This document shows, one piece after another, positions 32,489 through 42,275 of a stretch of 64,000 bases of DNA; the stretch's first letter is position 1; each line of letters opens with the position of its first letter. A program made the position numbers and the translations under genes. The stretch comes from Paenibacillus sp. H1-7 (GTDB lineage Bacteria > Bacillota > Bacilli > Paenibacillales > NBRC-103111). The notes beneath the pieces are model-generated. The model made no database searches. It was not told the origin of the DNA and saw only the letters and a list, made by a program, of their open reading frames with translations. The stretch is from the NCBI RefSeq assembly GCF_022354825.1, contig NZ_CP031168.1, positions 2,481,501-2,545,500 of the forward strand, read 5' to 3'.

Positions 32489-33370
32489 ATGAAAAAACAA
32501 ACCGACCTGCTTGAAATCGCCTTCGATTTCGTCATTCACGCGATCCTTGTTCTGCTCGTGATCATCACGCTGTATCCGCTGCTGTATGTCGTCTTCGCTT
32601 CCTTCAGTGACGCCAATCAGCTCATTACCCATAAGGGTCTGCTGTACAAATCGCTCGGCTTCAATCTGGACGCCTATAAGGACGTAATGAAAAATCCTAG
32701 CATCCTGATAGGCTATCGCAACACGATCTTTATCGTTGTTGCCGGAGTTCTGGTCAATCTGATTATGACCGCCTTGGGCGCTTACGTCCTATCGAGGAAA
32801 AATGTGCTGTGGAACAAAGCGTTCATGATCATTATCGTCTTCACCATGTTTTTCCACGGGGGACTTATTCCGCTGTACCTCGTTGTCAAAAATGTAGGCT
32901 TACTCGACACGCTCTGGGCTACAATCATTCCGTTCTCGATCAGCACGTTCAATCTGATCATTATGCGTACAGCGTTCATGGGCATACCCGACAGTCTCGA
33001 GGAATCCGCCAAGATCGACGGGGCGAATCACTTTACGATCTTATTCCGGATCATTCTTCCGCTGTCGATGCCGGTTATCGCTGTTATGATTCTTTACTAC
33101 GCAGTCGACAAATGGAACGGCTGGTTCTATGCCTCCGTCTTTATTAAGGACCGGGAGCTGTTCCCGCTGCAATTGGTTCTTCGTGAGATCTTAATCTCGA
33201 ACTCGACGGAGACGATGTCGATGGGCGCAGATGCCGGAGACCGCCATCAGATTGGGGAAACCATCAAATATGCAACGATTATGGTAGCTACGGTGCCTGT
33301 GCTGTGTATTTATCCGTTCGTACAGCGCTTCTTCGTCAAAGGCGTTATGGTCGGATCGTTAAAAGGATAA
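32489..33370 (+). CDS. Carbohydrate ABC transporter permease, YtcP/AraQ type (importer 2)
   Basis: 293-residue permease with six membrane segments and EAA loop LEESAKIDGANHFTILFRII, ending in KGVMVGSLKG. The ribosome site GGTGAGGTG overlaps the preceding stop. It completes importer 2. No ATPase gene follows; the next gene, after a terminator, is the giant SLH protein. Confidence 0.92.
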   Translation: MKKQTDLLEIAFDFVIHAILVLLVIITLYPLLYVVFASFSDANQLITHKGLLYKSLGFNLDAYKDVMKNPSILIGYRNTIFIVVAGVLVNLIMTALGAYVLSRKNVLWNKAFMIIIVFTMFFHGGLIPLYLVVKNVGLLDTLWATIIPFSISTFNLIIMRTAFMGIPDSLEESAKIDGANHFTILFRIILPLSMPVIAVMILYYAVDKWNGWFYASVFIKDRELFPLQLVLREILISNSTETMSMGADAGDRHQIGETIKYATIMVATVPVLCIYPFVQRFFVKGVMVGSLKG

Positions 33371-33681
33371 CCTCCTAGGCGGCCATTCCATCACTAATAA
33401 TTACTCGGTTAATAAACCATTTGAAGACGATTCAGATGGTTTTTTTTCTATAAATAGGGTTCATTTTACAAATTGTTTATTGAAATGGACATTTTGTGCA
33501 TATTCAAGCTTGCATGTAATGAGCAATAATAGCCAAGAACATCCAGCAAAAAGTTGTTTGAGGACAGGGGGAGATCGAACGAATCCGTTTTTTGAAACCG
33601 CTAACATCGCAAGTGAAATGATCGGTGTTGAGGGGCATCAAGGTAATTTGTAACTGAAGTTCATTCAAAGGGAGGAAAGAA
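33371..33681. other. Intergenic region before the giant SLH gene
   Basis: 311 bases. The left part holds the terminator at 33414-33448. The remainder is A/T-rich and contains no gene on either strand that could be supported. No convincing promoter hexamer pair was found; AAAGGGAGG near 33668 is the ribosome site of the SLH gene. Confidence 0.5.
33414..33448 (+). terminator. Intrinsic terminator after importer 2
   Basis: AAACCAT-TTGA stem pairs with TTCA-ATGGTTT and is followed by a run of eight T. Confidence 0.85.
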
Positions 33682-36600
33682 ATGAAAACAACGGCTTCAT
33701 ACCCATGGAAGCATGCGAGACAAGCGCTGCAGCTTCTGCTGATTGTATGCCTGATCGCAAGCCCATTATGGGCATCACCCGGCACGATCCACGCGGCATT
33801 CTCTTACGGTACGCCTATGGCTCCAATTAGCGATGTGTCCGTTTATTCGAGCGGTTATTATATGAACTCATCGTTAATCGCCAATGAAGCGACCAACTAC
33901 CACAAGGCGGCTGCCGACGGCGCAGCTCAGGATATCATGCGGGTAGGGCGGGACGAGGATGGATCGCAGGCCTATACTTATGTCAAATATGACCTGTCCG
34001 GGCTGCCGGCTCCGGGTGATTATGCAGAAGCCGCCTTGCAGTTTCAGGCTTCTTCCGCGGTAGCGGGTCCAATCAGCGTCTACGGGCTGCAGCCTATGCA
34101 GACTGCAGCGGACTGGTCGGAGACAGCTGCCACTTGGAAAAACAAATTCACCCCCATGGCGGACTCCCTGGATACGATTCAAATAACCAACGAAGCGAAG
34201 CTGTACCGGTTCAACATTACCGACTACATTAAGTCCAAGCAAGCCGCAGGAGCAGCTTCCGTCTCCTTGCTCATCAAGGCGGAGACGGCGTCGGCGGTCG
34301 AGCTGCGGGGACGCGAAACGACCGACGCTGACGGCGCCGTGCGAATTCCGTCCTTGGTCATCCATCAGCAAGCGAGCGGTCTGCCTGCTCCGCAGCCTTA
34401 CACGCCGCCAGTCGCTTTTGCCTATGGCAAAAACATGCCTCCGTTGCATGACTCGCTTGTGTACAACCCTGCAACGACGAATAACAAGGATGCCGATAAA
34501 AATTACCACGGTACGAATAATACGGCTGCTATCGCCGACGGGATGACCGTGGAATTCAATAAAGCGTACGCTTATTTCAAGTTCGATATTTCACAGCTTC
34601 CGGAACCCGATAAAATAGGGAAAACCGTATTCTCCGTATGGGGCAGAGATACGTCCAAGAGCACAACGGCTCCAGCTACCTCCTATGTGCAAATATTCGG
34701 AACCTCCGGCAGCTCCGACTGGAAGGAAACCGACATTAGCTGGAATAACCGGCCGCAAGCGGATGCCGTTCCTCTTGCCGAGGTGTTATACAAAACAGCG
34801 AACAACTACCAAGATGCGGACATAACCCAATATGTGAAGCAGCAAAAACAAAACGGCGCCAAGACCATTACGGTCATGATGGCGGCCAAGGATCAAACCG
34901 GTATCTTCTATCACCGTGGCAAGGATACGAATGCGGGCGGACAATCGCCGCCGAGGCTCATGGTGTCTGATCCTGCGGAGACACCGGAGGATTTGACTCT
35001 GGGCAGCGACGGAAGAAGCCGTCTGTACCCTGCCGACTGGTATCCGGGATTCAAGGATGACAAGGGCCGATATTTGCACGACTTCTCGTACGCAGGCTAC
35101 CATAGGGGCGAAACGGCTATACCGGCAGCGGATATGTCGCGACCTATCGACGTCACCAAAGCGCCATACCATGCCGACGCCACAGGCGGCAGCGATGCTA
35201 CGTCAGCGATTCAGAAGGCGATTGACGACGCCGGAGCTCAAGGCGGAGGTGTTGTGTATCTTCCGGAAGGAACGTACCAGGTCAATCCTCCGGCAGGCAA
35301 GGATTATGCTCTCCGGATTGCATCGAGCAACGTTGTTCTGAAGGGCGCCGGCATGAACAAAACGTTCCTGTACAACGCCACCGAGAACATGAAAGGCAAG
35401 GATATCATTGAAGTAGGCGGCACCGATTGGAAAAAAACACCTGTGTCGACGAAGCTTAGCCGAAGCGTTACCGAGCCTACCGTGCTGCTGCCGGTTCAGG
35501 ATGCCGGCTCGTTCAAGGTGAACGATTACGTGACGATCACGTTCGAAACGACGCAAGGCTTTCTGGAGGAGCTCGGCATGCAAAATAAATGGGCTTCCAG
35601 GCTGGGCAAGGTCGAGCCGTTGTTTTACAGGCAGATCGTCGGCGTCGACGCCGTGAACCGGACGATCACGCTGGACATTCCAACACGCTTCCCGATGAAG
35701 CTGCGGGATAACATTACGATCACGAAGACAGAGAATCCATTGTCGGAGATCGGGCTGGAGGATTTCTCCATCGCCAACGTCCAGAACTCCAAGAGCGGAC
35801 TGGGAGAAGACGACTATAAGGTCGTCGGAACGGCTGGATATGAAAGCGATAATGCTAAGGCGATCAATTTGGTAGCGGTTGCCAACAGCTGGGTGCGCAA
35901 TATTAGCACTTACAAGCCGGAAGGCAATGCAACCTACCATATTTTGTCCAAAGGCGTCATTCTGGACCGCACGAAAAATGTGACCGTCGATAACGTGACG
36001 ATGCAGTATCCGCAGTATAGGGGAGCTAACGGCAATGGTTACTTGTATCAATTCATCGGCAACGACGATCTCATTACCAACAGCAACGCGGTTGCAGCGA
36101 GACACAGCTTCACGTACGCGAATTTTTCCGCCAATGGAAACGTGCTGTACAAGGCAAGCTCCGAAAAGCCGTCTTTGTTAACCGATTTCCATATGTATAT
36201 GAGTATGGCGAACCTGATCGACTCGATGACGCTGAACGGTGACGCAATCTCTGCTATAACAAGAGACTACGGCTCCTCGGAGACGAACCGGCACGGTGTC
36301 GTAACTACTGAAAGCGTATTCTGGAACACGACCGGACTGGCTGCCCACAGCAGCAAAAATGGCATTATTATCGAATCGGAGCAGTTCGGCAACGGCTACA
36401 TTGTCGGGACCAAGGGTGCGGTCTCGGGGGTTAATGTCAATATTACCGGTTCCATTGCCGACGCAAATACGAAGCCTTTCGATATGGCTGAAGGGGTCGG
36501 AGAAGGGGATAAGCTGACCCCGCAAAGCTTGTATTCCGATCAATTTGGCAGAAGGACTGACGGGACGAAGCTCGCCTTGCAATCTTTGCTCGTCAACGGT

Positions 36601-39600
36601 TTGCCTATCGCCGGAATGCAGTTTACACGGACAAGCTATACATACACTCTTCCATACGGCACCACGACGGTTCCGAATGTACAGGCAGCGGCGTTATCGC
36701 CGGATGCATCTGTAACCGTTACCCAGCCTGCATCGACGAGCGGGAACGGTGTGATTCGAGTGTCCAATGGCGGTGAAGTAAAAGAGTATACCGTCCAGTT
36801 CAAGGTAGCGGCATCGCCCGTACTGCCGGTATCGATTACATTGGCGCCGGACAAATCGGTTCCGGGCTGGAGAGCCGCAGGCAACGCAATCAGCGTAGGG
36901 AACAGCGGGAAGCTGAAGGCGATCCTGACGCTGGACAACGGGGAAACCGTCGATCTTGGATCGGGAGATTATCCGGTTGCCTACACATTGAACAATGAAA
37001 CGGTCGCATCGATTCAAGGGTCCGTATTTAAGGCGCTGCTGCCGGGGATTACGAAGGTTACGGCCGAAATAACATGGAACGGCAAGACGGTGAAGTCTAC
37101 CCAAACATTTGAAGTAAAAGAGCCGATGAGCGAGCCGGATGGCAAATTTGCAACGGCGGTCAAGGTGACGGCAAGCGCAGATGACGGGAACGTGCCTGCC
37201 AACGTGAACGACAGAGACCCTGATTCCCGATGGTCGGCCGAGGGTACAGGCGGGCAATATTTGGTGCTCGAGCTGGACAAGGAAGTGTTGATCGACAAAG
37301 CGAGTATTATGTTCTATAGCGGGAATCTCCGGTCGTCGACTTTTGATCTGGAGGTTTCCAGGGACGGCGAAATGTATCATAAGGTTCTGACCCGGGCGGT
37401 CAGCGGCAAGCCGAACCCTAATCAGCCCGAAACGTTTGGCTTTAACCCGGTTAAGGCCAAATACGTGAAATTTACCGGCTATGGCAACGAATTGAACGCC
37501 TGGAACAGCATTATTGAGTTTTGGGTGCATCTGGCGCCTGTCCAGTCGCCGCAGTCCATCACGTTGAATAAAACGTCGGGCACGTTGAAGGTAGGCGACA
37601 CCGACAGCTTAACCGCCACTGTTCTGCCGGAGAACGCAACGGATAAAACGGTAACGTTCGAGTCGAGCAGTTCGGCTGTTACGGTTGGCGAAGCGGTATA
37701 TCAGCCGCTCGACGGAACGACTAGCGTCAGCTTGAAAGCAATCGCCGCAGGAAATGCCTTTATTACGGCTCGTACGGTCGACGGCGGACTTACCGCGAAG
37801 TACGAGGTGAACGTTACCGGCAGCGGCACAGGAGGCGAAGGCAATCCAGGCGGAGGAGGCAACAATGGGGGCGGTGAGAATCCAGGCGGCGGTAATCCGG
37901 GGGAAGGACCGGGTAATCCTGCAACCCCTCCGAGCACGATAATCCATATGCCGGGCTCGGTTCAAGCCGGGCAGACGTTCCAATCCGTTATCGGCTTGGG
38001 AAGCGTAACGGGAAGCGTCTACTCGGCGGTGTATACCGCGGATATAACTTTAACCTATAGCGCCAATGCGATCGAATGGCTGTCGGCGGAATCGTTGAAG
38101 CAGGACTTCATCATTACCCGCAAAGAAGTAACAGCACCGGGTCAGCTGCGCATTACGGCGGCAAGCCGCAGCTCGGAAGGAGTCGTAACGAAGGACGGCG
38201 ACCTGCTGCGGATCCAATGGAAAGCGTCTGCTTGGGTACCGCAGGCGACGCGGGCTCAGGTTGCCGTTACCAAGGCAACTGTTACCAACGGGCTGCAGCA
38301 ATCGCAGGATGCCCAACTCACCTCGGCGGACATCCAGGTAGTTCCTGCTCCTAGAAGAGGAGGGTCGTCCTCCGGCTCATCCGGTTCGGCAGCCCCTGCA
38401 CCCGCAACTGTTCCTCCGTCGGCAGTCAAGCCGGCAGTACCGGGGCAGCCGGCAAGTGTGAGCATCCCGCTCGGAGAGCCTGTCAAAGAAACGGCGAAGG
38501 ACGGAAGGACGGTCTCCAAGGCGGTACTGGATGCCAATGCAGTCATCCAGGCTTTGCAAGGCTTGACAGCGGCACAAGCCAAAGATGAGATCATACTCCA
38601 GGCTGACGTCGCCGGAAAAGAAGATATCGGCATGATCGTTATTCCTGCGGGCAAGATCGCCGCATTCCTGGCGCTGGCTCCTAAAGCGACTCTTAGCTTT
38701 ACGTATGACGGAGCACGATATGATTTACCGCTTCAAAGCATAGATATCGCTGCATTAGCCAAATCGCTGAACAAGAAAGCGGAGGACATCACGCTGGTGA
38801 TCCGAATCGAGAAGCTTGCTGCGGGAGATGCCGCCTTGTTGAGCGACAAGGCGAAGAGTCAAGGAGTGAAGCTGCTGAACGCCGGTTTGAACTTCCATGT
38901 CACAGCGGAGGCGGGCGACCAGCAAATGGTCGTCAGCGACTATGGACAGACGTATGTGACAAGAAGCTTGACATTGCCTGGCGGCGTCGATTCGCAGCTT
39001 GCGGCAGCCGTACGCTTCGATTCGGCAACCGGCGAGCTGACTTTCGTACCGGCTCAATTCCACAAAGCAGCCGGCAGCACAACCGTCACGATATACAGTA
39101 CAAGCAACAGCATTTATACCGTGGTGCAAGCAAGCAAGAGCTTCGCGGATCTTCGCGGTCACTGGGCGCAAGCATCCGTCGAATCCATGGCATCCCGATT
39201 CCTCGTCAAAGGAACGTCGGAGAATGAATTTGCTCCCGATAAACAAATTACGAGAGCGGAGTTCGCCGTTCTTCTGACCAGAGCCATGGGACTGGCTCCG
39301 CGTACAGGAAGCAGCTATTCGGACGTAGCTTCCGCAGATTGGTATGCGGGAGCGGTTGGAGCCGCATCCGCTGCCGGTATTGTCGACGGCTTCGAGAACG
39401 GATCGTTCCAGCCGAACGGCTATATTGCGAGAGAGCAGATGGCGGTCATGATTGCCAGGGCATTGAAGCTGGCGCCTGCCGAAGGAGAGCTCCAGGCGGA
39501 TCCGGCCTTATTGGAATCCTTCTCCGATAATGCTGCGATTAGCGGCTACGCCAAAGAAGGAGTCGCACTAGCGTTGAAAGCGAACATCGTTAACGGCCAG

Positions 39601-39693
39601 ACTGCAACAGCGTTCGTTCCTGCCGCCAACGCAACACGGGCGGAAGCAGCCGTGATGATAGAACGGATGCTCAAGCATATTGCTTTTCAATAA
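33682..39693 (+). CDS. 2003-residue SLH-anchored multidomain surface protein with beta-helix (pectate-lyase-like) domain
   Basis: Exported cell-surface protein. Order of parts (approximate residues): signal peptide 1-38; two DNRLRE-type sandwich domains (40-235 and 245-440, with YVKYDLSGLP and AYFKFDISQLPE); a right-handed beta-helix of the pectate-lyase-3/GH28-55-like class (about 490-940, entering with GGSDATSAIQKAIDDAGAQG); a beta-sandwich stretch; an F5/8-type C (discoidin) domain (about 1155-1285); a BIG2-like domain (1290-1375); a Gly/Pro-rich linker; a cohesin-like domain (1418-1555); an unassigned domain; and three SLH repeats (1818-2000). AAGGGAGG precedes the ATG. It sits between importer 2 and a second binding protein, so it probably binds or cleaves a polysaccharide at the wall. 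Catalytic residues cannot be assigned. Confidence 0.88.
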   Translation: MKTTASYPWKHARQALQLLLIVCLIASPLWASPGTIHAAFSYGTPMAPISDVSVYSSGYYMNSSLIANEATNYHKAAADGAAQDIMRVGRDEDGSQAYTYVKYDLSGLPAPGDYAEAALQFQASSAVAGPISVYGLQPMQTAADWSETAATWKNKFTPMADSLDTIQITNEAKLYRFNITDYIKSKQAAGAASVSLLIKAETASAVELRGRETTDADGAVRIPSLVIHQQASGLPAPQPYTPPVAFAYGKNMPPLHDSLVYNPATTNNKDADKNYHGTNNTAAIADGMTVEFNKAYAYFKFDISQLPEPDKIGKTVFSVWGRDTSKSTTAPATSYVQIFGTSGSSDWKETDISWNNRPQADAVPLAEVLYKTANNYQDADITQYVKQQKQNGAKTITVMMAAKDQTGIFYHRGKDTNAGGQSPPRLMVSDPAETPEDLTLGSDGRSRLYPADWYPGFKDDKGRYLHDFSYAGYHRGETAIPAADMSRPIDVTKAPYHADATGGSDATSAIQKAIDDAGAQGGGVVYLPEGTYQVNPPAGKDYALRIASSNVVLKGAGMNKTFLYNATENMKGKDIIEVGGTDWKKTPVSTKLSRSVTEPTVLLPVQDAGSFKVNDYVTITFETTQGFLEELGMQNKWASRLGKVEPLFYRQIVGVDAVNRTITLDIPTRFPMKLRDNITITKTENPLSEIGLEDFSIANVQNSKSGLGEDDYKVVGTAGYESDNAKAINLVAVANSWVRNISTYKPEGNATYHILSKGVILDRTKNVTVDNVTMQYPQYRGANGNGYLYQFIGNDDLITNSNAVAARHSFTYANFSANGNVLYKASSEKPSLLTDFHMYMSMANLIDSMTLNGDAISAITRDYGSSETNRHGVVTTESVFWNTTGLAAHSSKNGIIIESEQFGNGYIVGTKGAVSGVNVNITGSIADANTKPFDMAEGVGEGDKLTPQSLYSDQFGRRTDGTKLALQSLLVNGLPIAGMQFTRTSYTYTLPYGTTTVPNVQAAALSPDASVTVTQPASTSGNGVIRVSNGGEVKEYTVQFKVAASPVLPVSITLAPDKSVPGWRAAGNAISVGNSGKLKAILTLDNGETVDLGSGDYPVAYTLNNETVASIQGSVFKALLPGITKVTAEITWNGKTVKSTQTFEVKEPMSEPDGKFATAVKVTASADDGNVPANVNDRDPDSRWSAEGTGGQYLVLELDKEVLIDKASIMFYSGNLRSSTFDLEVSRDGEMYHKVLTRAVSGKPNPNQPETFGFNPVKAKYVKFTGYGNELNAWNSIIEFWVHLAPVQSPQSITLNKTSGTLKVGDTDSLTATVLPENATDKTVTFESSSSAVTVGEAVYQPLDGTTSVSLKAIAAGNAFITARTVDGGLTAKYEVNVTGSGTGGEGNPGGGGNNGGGENPGGGNPGEGPGNPATPPSTIIHMPGSVQAGQTFQSVIGLGSVTGSVYSAVYTADITLTYSANAIEWLSAESLKQDFIITRKEVTAPGQLRITAASRSSEGVVTKDGDLLRIQWKASAWVPQATRAQVAVTKATVTNGLQQSQDAQLTSADIQVVPAPRRGGSSSGSSGSAAPAPATVPPSAVKPAVPGQPASVSIPLGEPVKETAKDGRTVSKAVLDANAVIQALQGLTAAQAKDEIILQADVAGKEDIGMIVIPAGKIAAFLALAPKATLSFTYDGARYDLPLQSIDIAALAKSLNKKAEDITLVIRIEKLAAGDAALLSDKAKSQGVKLLNAGLNFHVTAEAGDQQMVVSDYGQTYVTRSLTLPGGVDSQLAAAVRFDSATGELTFVPAQFHKAAGSTTVTIYSTSNSIYTVVQASKSFADLRGHWAQASVESMASRFLVKGTSENEFAPDKQITRAEFAVLLTRAMGLAPRTGSSYSDVASADWYAGAVGAASAAGIVDGFENGSFQPNGYIAREQMAVMIARALKLAPAEGELQADPALLESFSDNAAISGYAKEGVALALKANIVNGQTATAFVPAANATRAEAAVMIERMLKHIAFQ

Positions 39694-39708
39694 TTGAAAA
39701 GCACGATT

Positions 39709-39743
39709 AGCCCCCTGAACAGCGGAGTTCAGGGGGCTTTTTC
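39709..39743 (+). terminator. Intrinsic terminator after the giant SLH gene
   Basis: AGCCCCCTGAAC/GTTCAGGGGGCT stem and a TTTTT tail. Confidence 0.88.
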
Positions 39744-39811
39744 ACACCATTTCGCATAAATCGTCCATCCGATTGTAGTATTTGGGCATTCCTCTACAGC
39801 CGTTTTATGAT

Positions 39812-39817
39812 TATAAT
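39812..39817 (+). promoter_or_regulatory. Possible -10 box of the AraC sensor regulator
   Basis: TATAAT 74 bases before the TTG start at 39891. The hexamer 17 bases upstream (TTCCTC) is weak, so this is tentative. Confidence 0.35.
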
Positions 39818-39890
39818 TAGAATTCATGGAGAGGACCCTGCCCATTTTGACCTCGATTAGGAAGCTTTATATTTTCGGGAGGAATACCTT

Positions 39891-42248
39891 TTGAAATTGC
39901 GATATTTGTGGAGAAAACGAAAAAGCGTCATCGTGACCTGGCTGTTCTCGTACAGCGCTGTTTTGTTTGTGCCGATGCTCATGAGCATCATCATTTATTA
40001 CCAATCCAGCGAAGCGCTGAAAAGCGAAATTCATCGCGCGAACGGCTCGCTACTGGAACAAGTCAAATATTCGATAGATACCCAAGTGGATTTGATGAAG
40101 CGGCTGAATACGGAAATATTGTGGAACAACAAGCTGCAAAGCCTCATGTATTCCACCAAAACTCCAAGCGACGCCCAGTTTCTGGCTTATCAGGTCGTAC
40201 AGGATTTCCAGACCTACCAGACATCCTACGCATCGATCGACGAGTTTTATGTAACCTGGGAGCAGACCTCCTCTATTTTGCGGCCCGGCAATGTGAGAGA
40301 CAGTAAAGTCGCCTTCGACACGATACATAATACCGGATCGCTGTCCTATAAAGACTGGCTCGACACGCTGACGCGGACTTCCAGCAGCCAGTTTCTGCTG
40401 CTGCCGCATGCGGATGCGGCTGCCCCCCAGTCCTCTATCGCTTATGTGACTCACATGCCCAAGAACCTGCAGGGCCGTTCTACCGGAACGATAGTAATCA
40501 TGGCGGACACCGACCGGTTTCAGAAGGCTATTGAGAGCGTCGAGGGCTTCAGCGGCGGGCAGGTGCTCGTCGTAAATAAAGACAAACAGGTGCTCTTGTC
40601 CAATATGCCGATAGAGCACAATATGCAGCCGCTTCTCGACACCATTACTGTCGGGGAAGACCGTTCGATGTCTACGCAAAGCATCAACGGCGATTCGGAG
40701 CTGCTCTCCATCCCGTCCGGCGTGTCGGATTTAATGTACGTCCTGGTTATTCCGAGAAACGTGTACTGGCAAAAGGCCGAATATGTGCGTCAATTTACGT
40801 ATATCAGTATTTTTATCAGCTTTTTGGGTGCAGCGGTGCTGACCTGGTTCTTCCTGCGCCGCAACTATTCGCCGATCCGCAACCTGGTGCAATCTCTGTC
40901 GGATAAGAATGCCCATGAGGAGAGGACGGATTGGAATGAGCTCAGCTTCATCCAGAAGGCCGTTATCAACACCCGAAGCGAGAAGGAGCAGATCGCGCTG
41001 CAGCTGCAGCATCATCATAATCTGCTTCGCTCCAATATGCTGTCTAGGCTGTTAAAAGGAAAGCTGGACGGGCCGATTCCGATCCAAGAAGCGTTCAAAA
41101 CGTTTCAGATCAAGTTCGAATCCGATCAATTCGCCGTGATCATGCTTGCCATTGAGAATATGGAGAATGTGTATACGAGCTTGTCCGGCATGGAAATTCA
41201 AGATAAACGGAAGTTTATCCAGTTCATCATTACGAATGTTATGGAAGAGCTTGTCGGCATTCGCTGCCATGAGGGCTATGTGGCCGAGGTTGACGATATG
41301 ATGGTATGTCTGATCAATTTCGCCGAAAATGAAGAGGCTGACTATCGCGAGGATCTTCAAGAAATTGCGGCCGAAGCCCAGAAGTTTCTGACGCGGTTCC
41401 AGATGAATCTGACCGTATCGATCAGCGGCATTCACCCGATGCTGTCCGGCGTATCCCAAGCATATCAAGAAGCTATGGATGCCATGGAATACAAGATGGT
41501 GCTGGGCAAACGCGAGATTATCGCCTATGACGATATCCGTTTCGAATCGGCGGCGCTGCAAAAAGGGTATTATTATCCGCTCCATGTGGAGCAGCAGATC
41601 ATTAATTTCATTAAAGCAGGCGATTTCGACCACGCCTCCCAACTGGTAGAAGAAGTAACCAAGCGAAATTTCGATAAGCCGGCCGTTTCCTTGACGCTGG
41701 CCCGCTGTCTCATTTTCAACTTTGTAGGTACCATGGTGAAAGCCATCAATGAGCTGGGAGATGCGGATCAAAGCTTCCTTGCAGACAACCCTCTCTGGAT
41801 GGATACCATCATTGCCTGCGAGACGATCCAGGAAATGCAGGAGGAGCTTCAGCGCCTGCTGCAGACGGTGTGTACCGCTGCAGCAGCCAAGGTCGAATCC
41901 AATTTATCGAAAGACCGGGCTGAATCGCTGCGCAAATTGATCTCCGAAGTGACGCAGTACATTCAAGAGTGCTACCATGACTCGAATCTTAACGTTAATA
42001 CGATAGGGGAACGGTTTCAGCTGAAGGCAAGCTATTTGTCCAAAATGTTCAAAAATATGACAGGGGAAGGGCTGCCCGATTTTATTAACAGCCTGAGAAT
42101 CCACGAAGCCAAAACCCTTATAAAGCATAAGCAGATATCGATTACGGAAGCGGCCAAAATGGTAGGCTTCAATGAGGTTGCAACCTTCATCCGCGTATTC
42201 AAAAAGTACGAAGGAATCACACCAGGCAAATACAAAGAGATGAATTAA
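39891..42248 (+). CDS. Membrane-anchored AraC-family regulator with extracellular sensor
   Basis: 785 residues. Two membrane segments (about 17-38 and 300-322) enclose an extracellular Cache-like sensor. The cytoplasmic part carries a linker and the AraC DNA-binding domain in the last 100 residues (NVNTIGERFQLKASYLSKMF and ISITEAAKMVGFNEVATFIR, ending GITPGKYKEMN). TTG at 39891 is used as start with GGGAGG and a spacing of 7. It lies between the SLH gene and a solute-binding gene that follows after 27 bases. It probably activates these and the importer in response to a sugar outside the cell. The gene at 1-1673 has the same layout and is a paralogue. Confidence 0.9.
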   Translation: MKLRYLWRKRKSVIVTWLFSYSAVLFVPMLMSIIIYYQSSEALKSEIHRANGSLLEQVKYSIDTQVDLMKRLNTEILWNNKLQSLMYSTKTPSDAQFLAYQVVQDFQTYQTSYASIDEFYVTWEQTSSILRPGNVRDSKVAFDTIHNTGSLSYKDWLDTLTRTSSSQFLLLPHADAAAPQSSIAYVTHMPKNLQGRSTGTIVIMADTDRFQKAIESVEGFSGGQVLVVNKDKQVLLSNMPIEHNMQPLLDTITVGEDRSMSTQSINGDSELLSIPSGVSDLMYVLVIPRNVYWQKAEYVRQFTYISIFISFLGAAVLTWFFLRRNYSPIRNLVQSLSDKNAHEERTDWNELSFIQKAVINTRSEKEQIALQLQHHHNLLRSNMLSRLLKGKLDGPIPIQEAFKTFQIKFESDQFAVIMLAIENMENVYTSLSGMEIQDKRKFIQFIITNVMEELVGIRCHEGYVAEVDDMMVCLINFAENEEADYREDLQEIAAEAQKFLTRFQMNLTVSISGIHPMLSGVSQAYQEAMDAMEYKMVLGKREIIAYDDIRFESAALQKGYYYPLHVEQQIINFIKAGDFDHASQLVEEVTKRNFDKPAVSLTLARCLIFNFVGTMVKAINELGDADQSFLADNPLWMDTIIACETIQEMQEELQRLLQTVCTAAAAKVESNLSKDRAESLRKLISEVTQYIQECYHDSNLNVNTIGERFQLKASYLSKMFKNMTGEGLPDFINSLRIHEAKTLIKHKQISITEAAKMVGFNEVATFIRVFKKYEGITPGKYKEMN

Positions 42249-42275
42249 TTCCTTGCAGGGAGGTTGAAGCTGGAC

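Noticed and set aside
36694..37530. Long minus-strand frame opposite the giant SLH gene
   Set aside because: It is antisense to coding sequence with well-defined domains; no start signal or known family.
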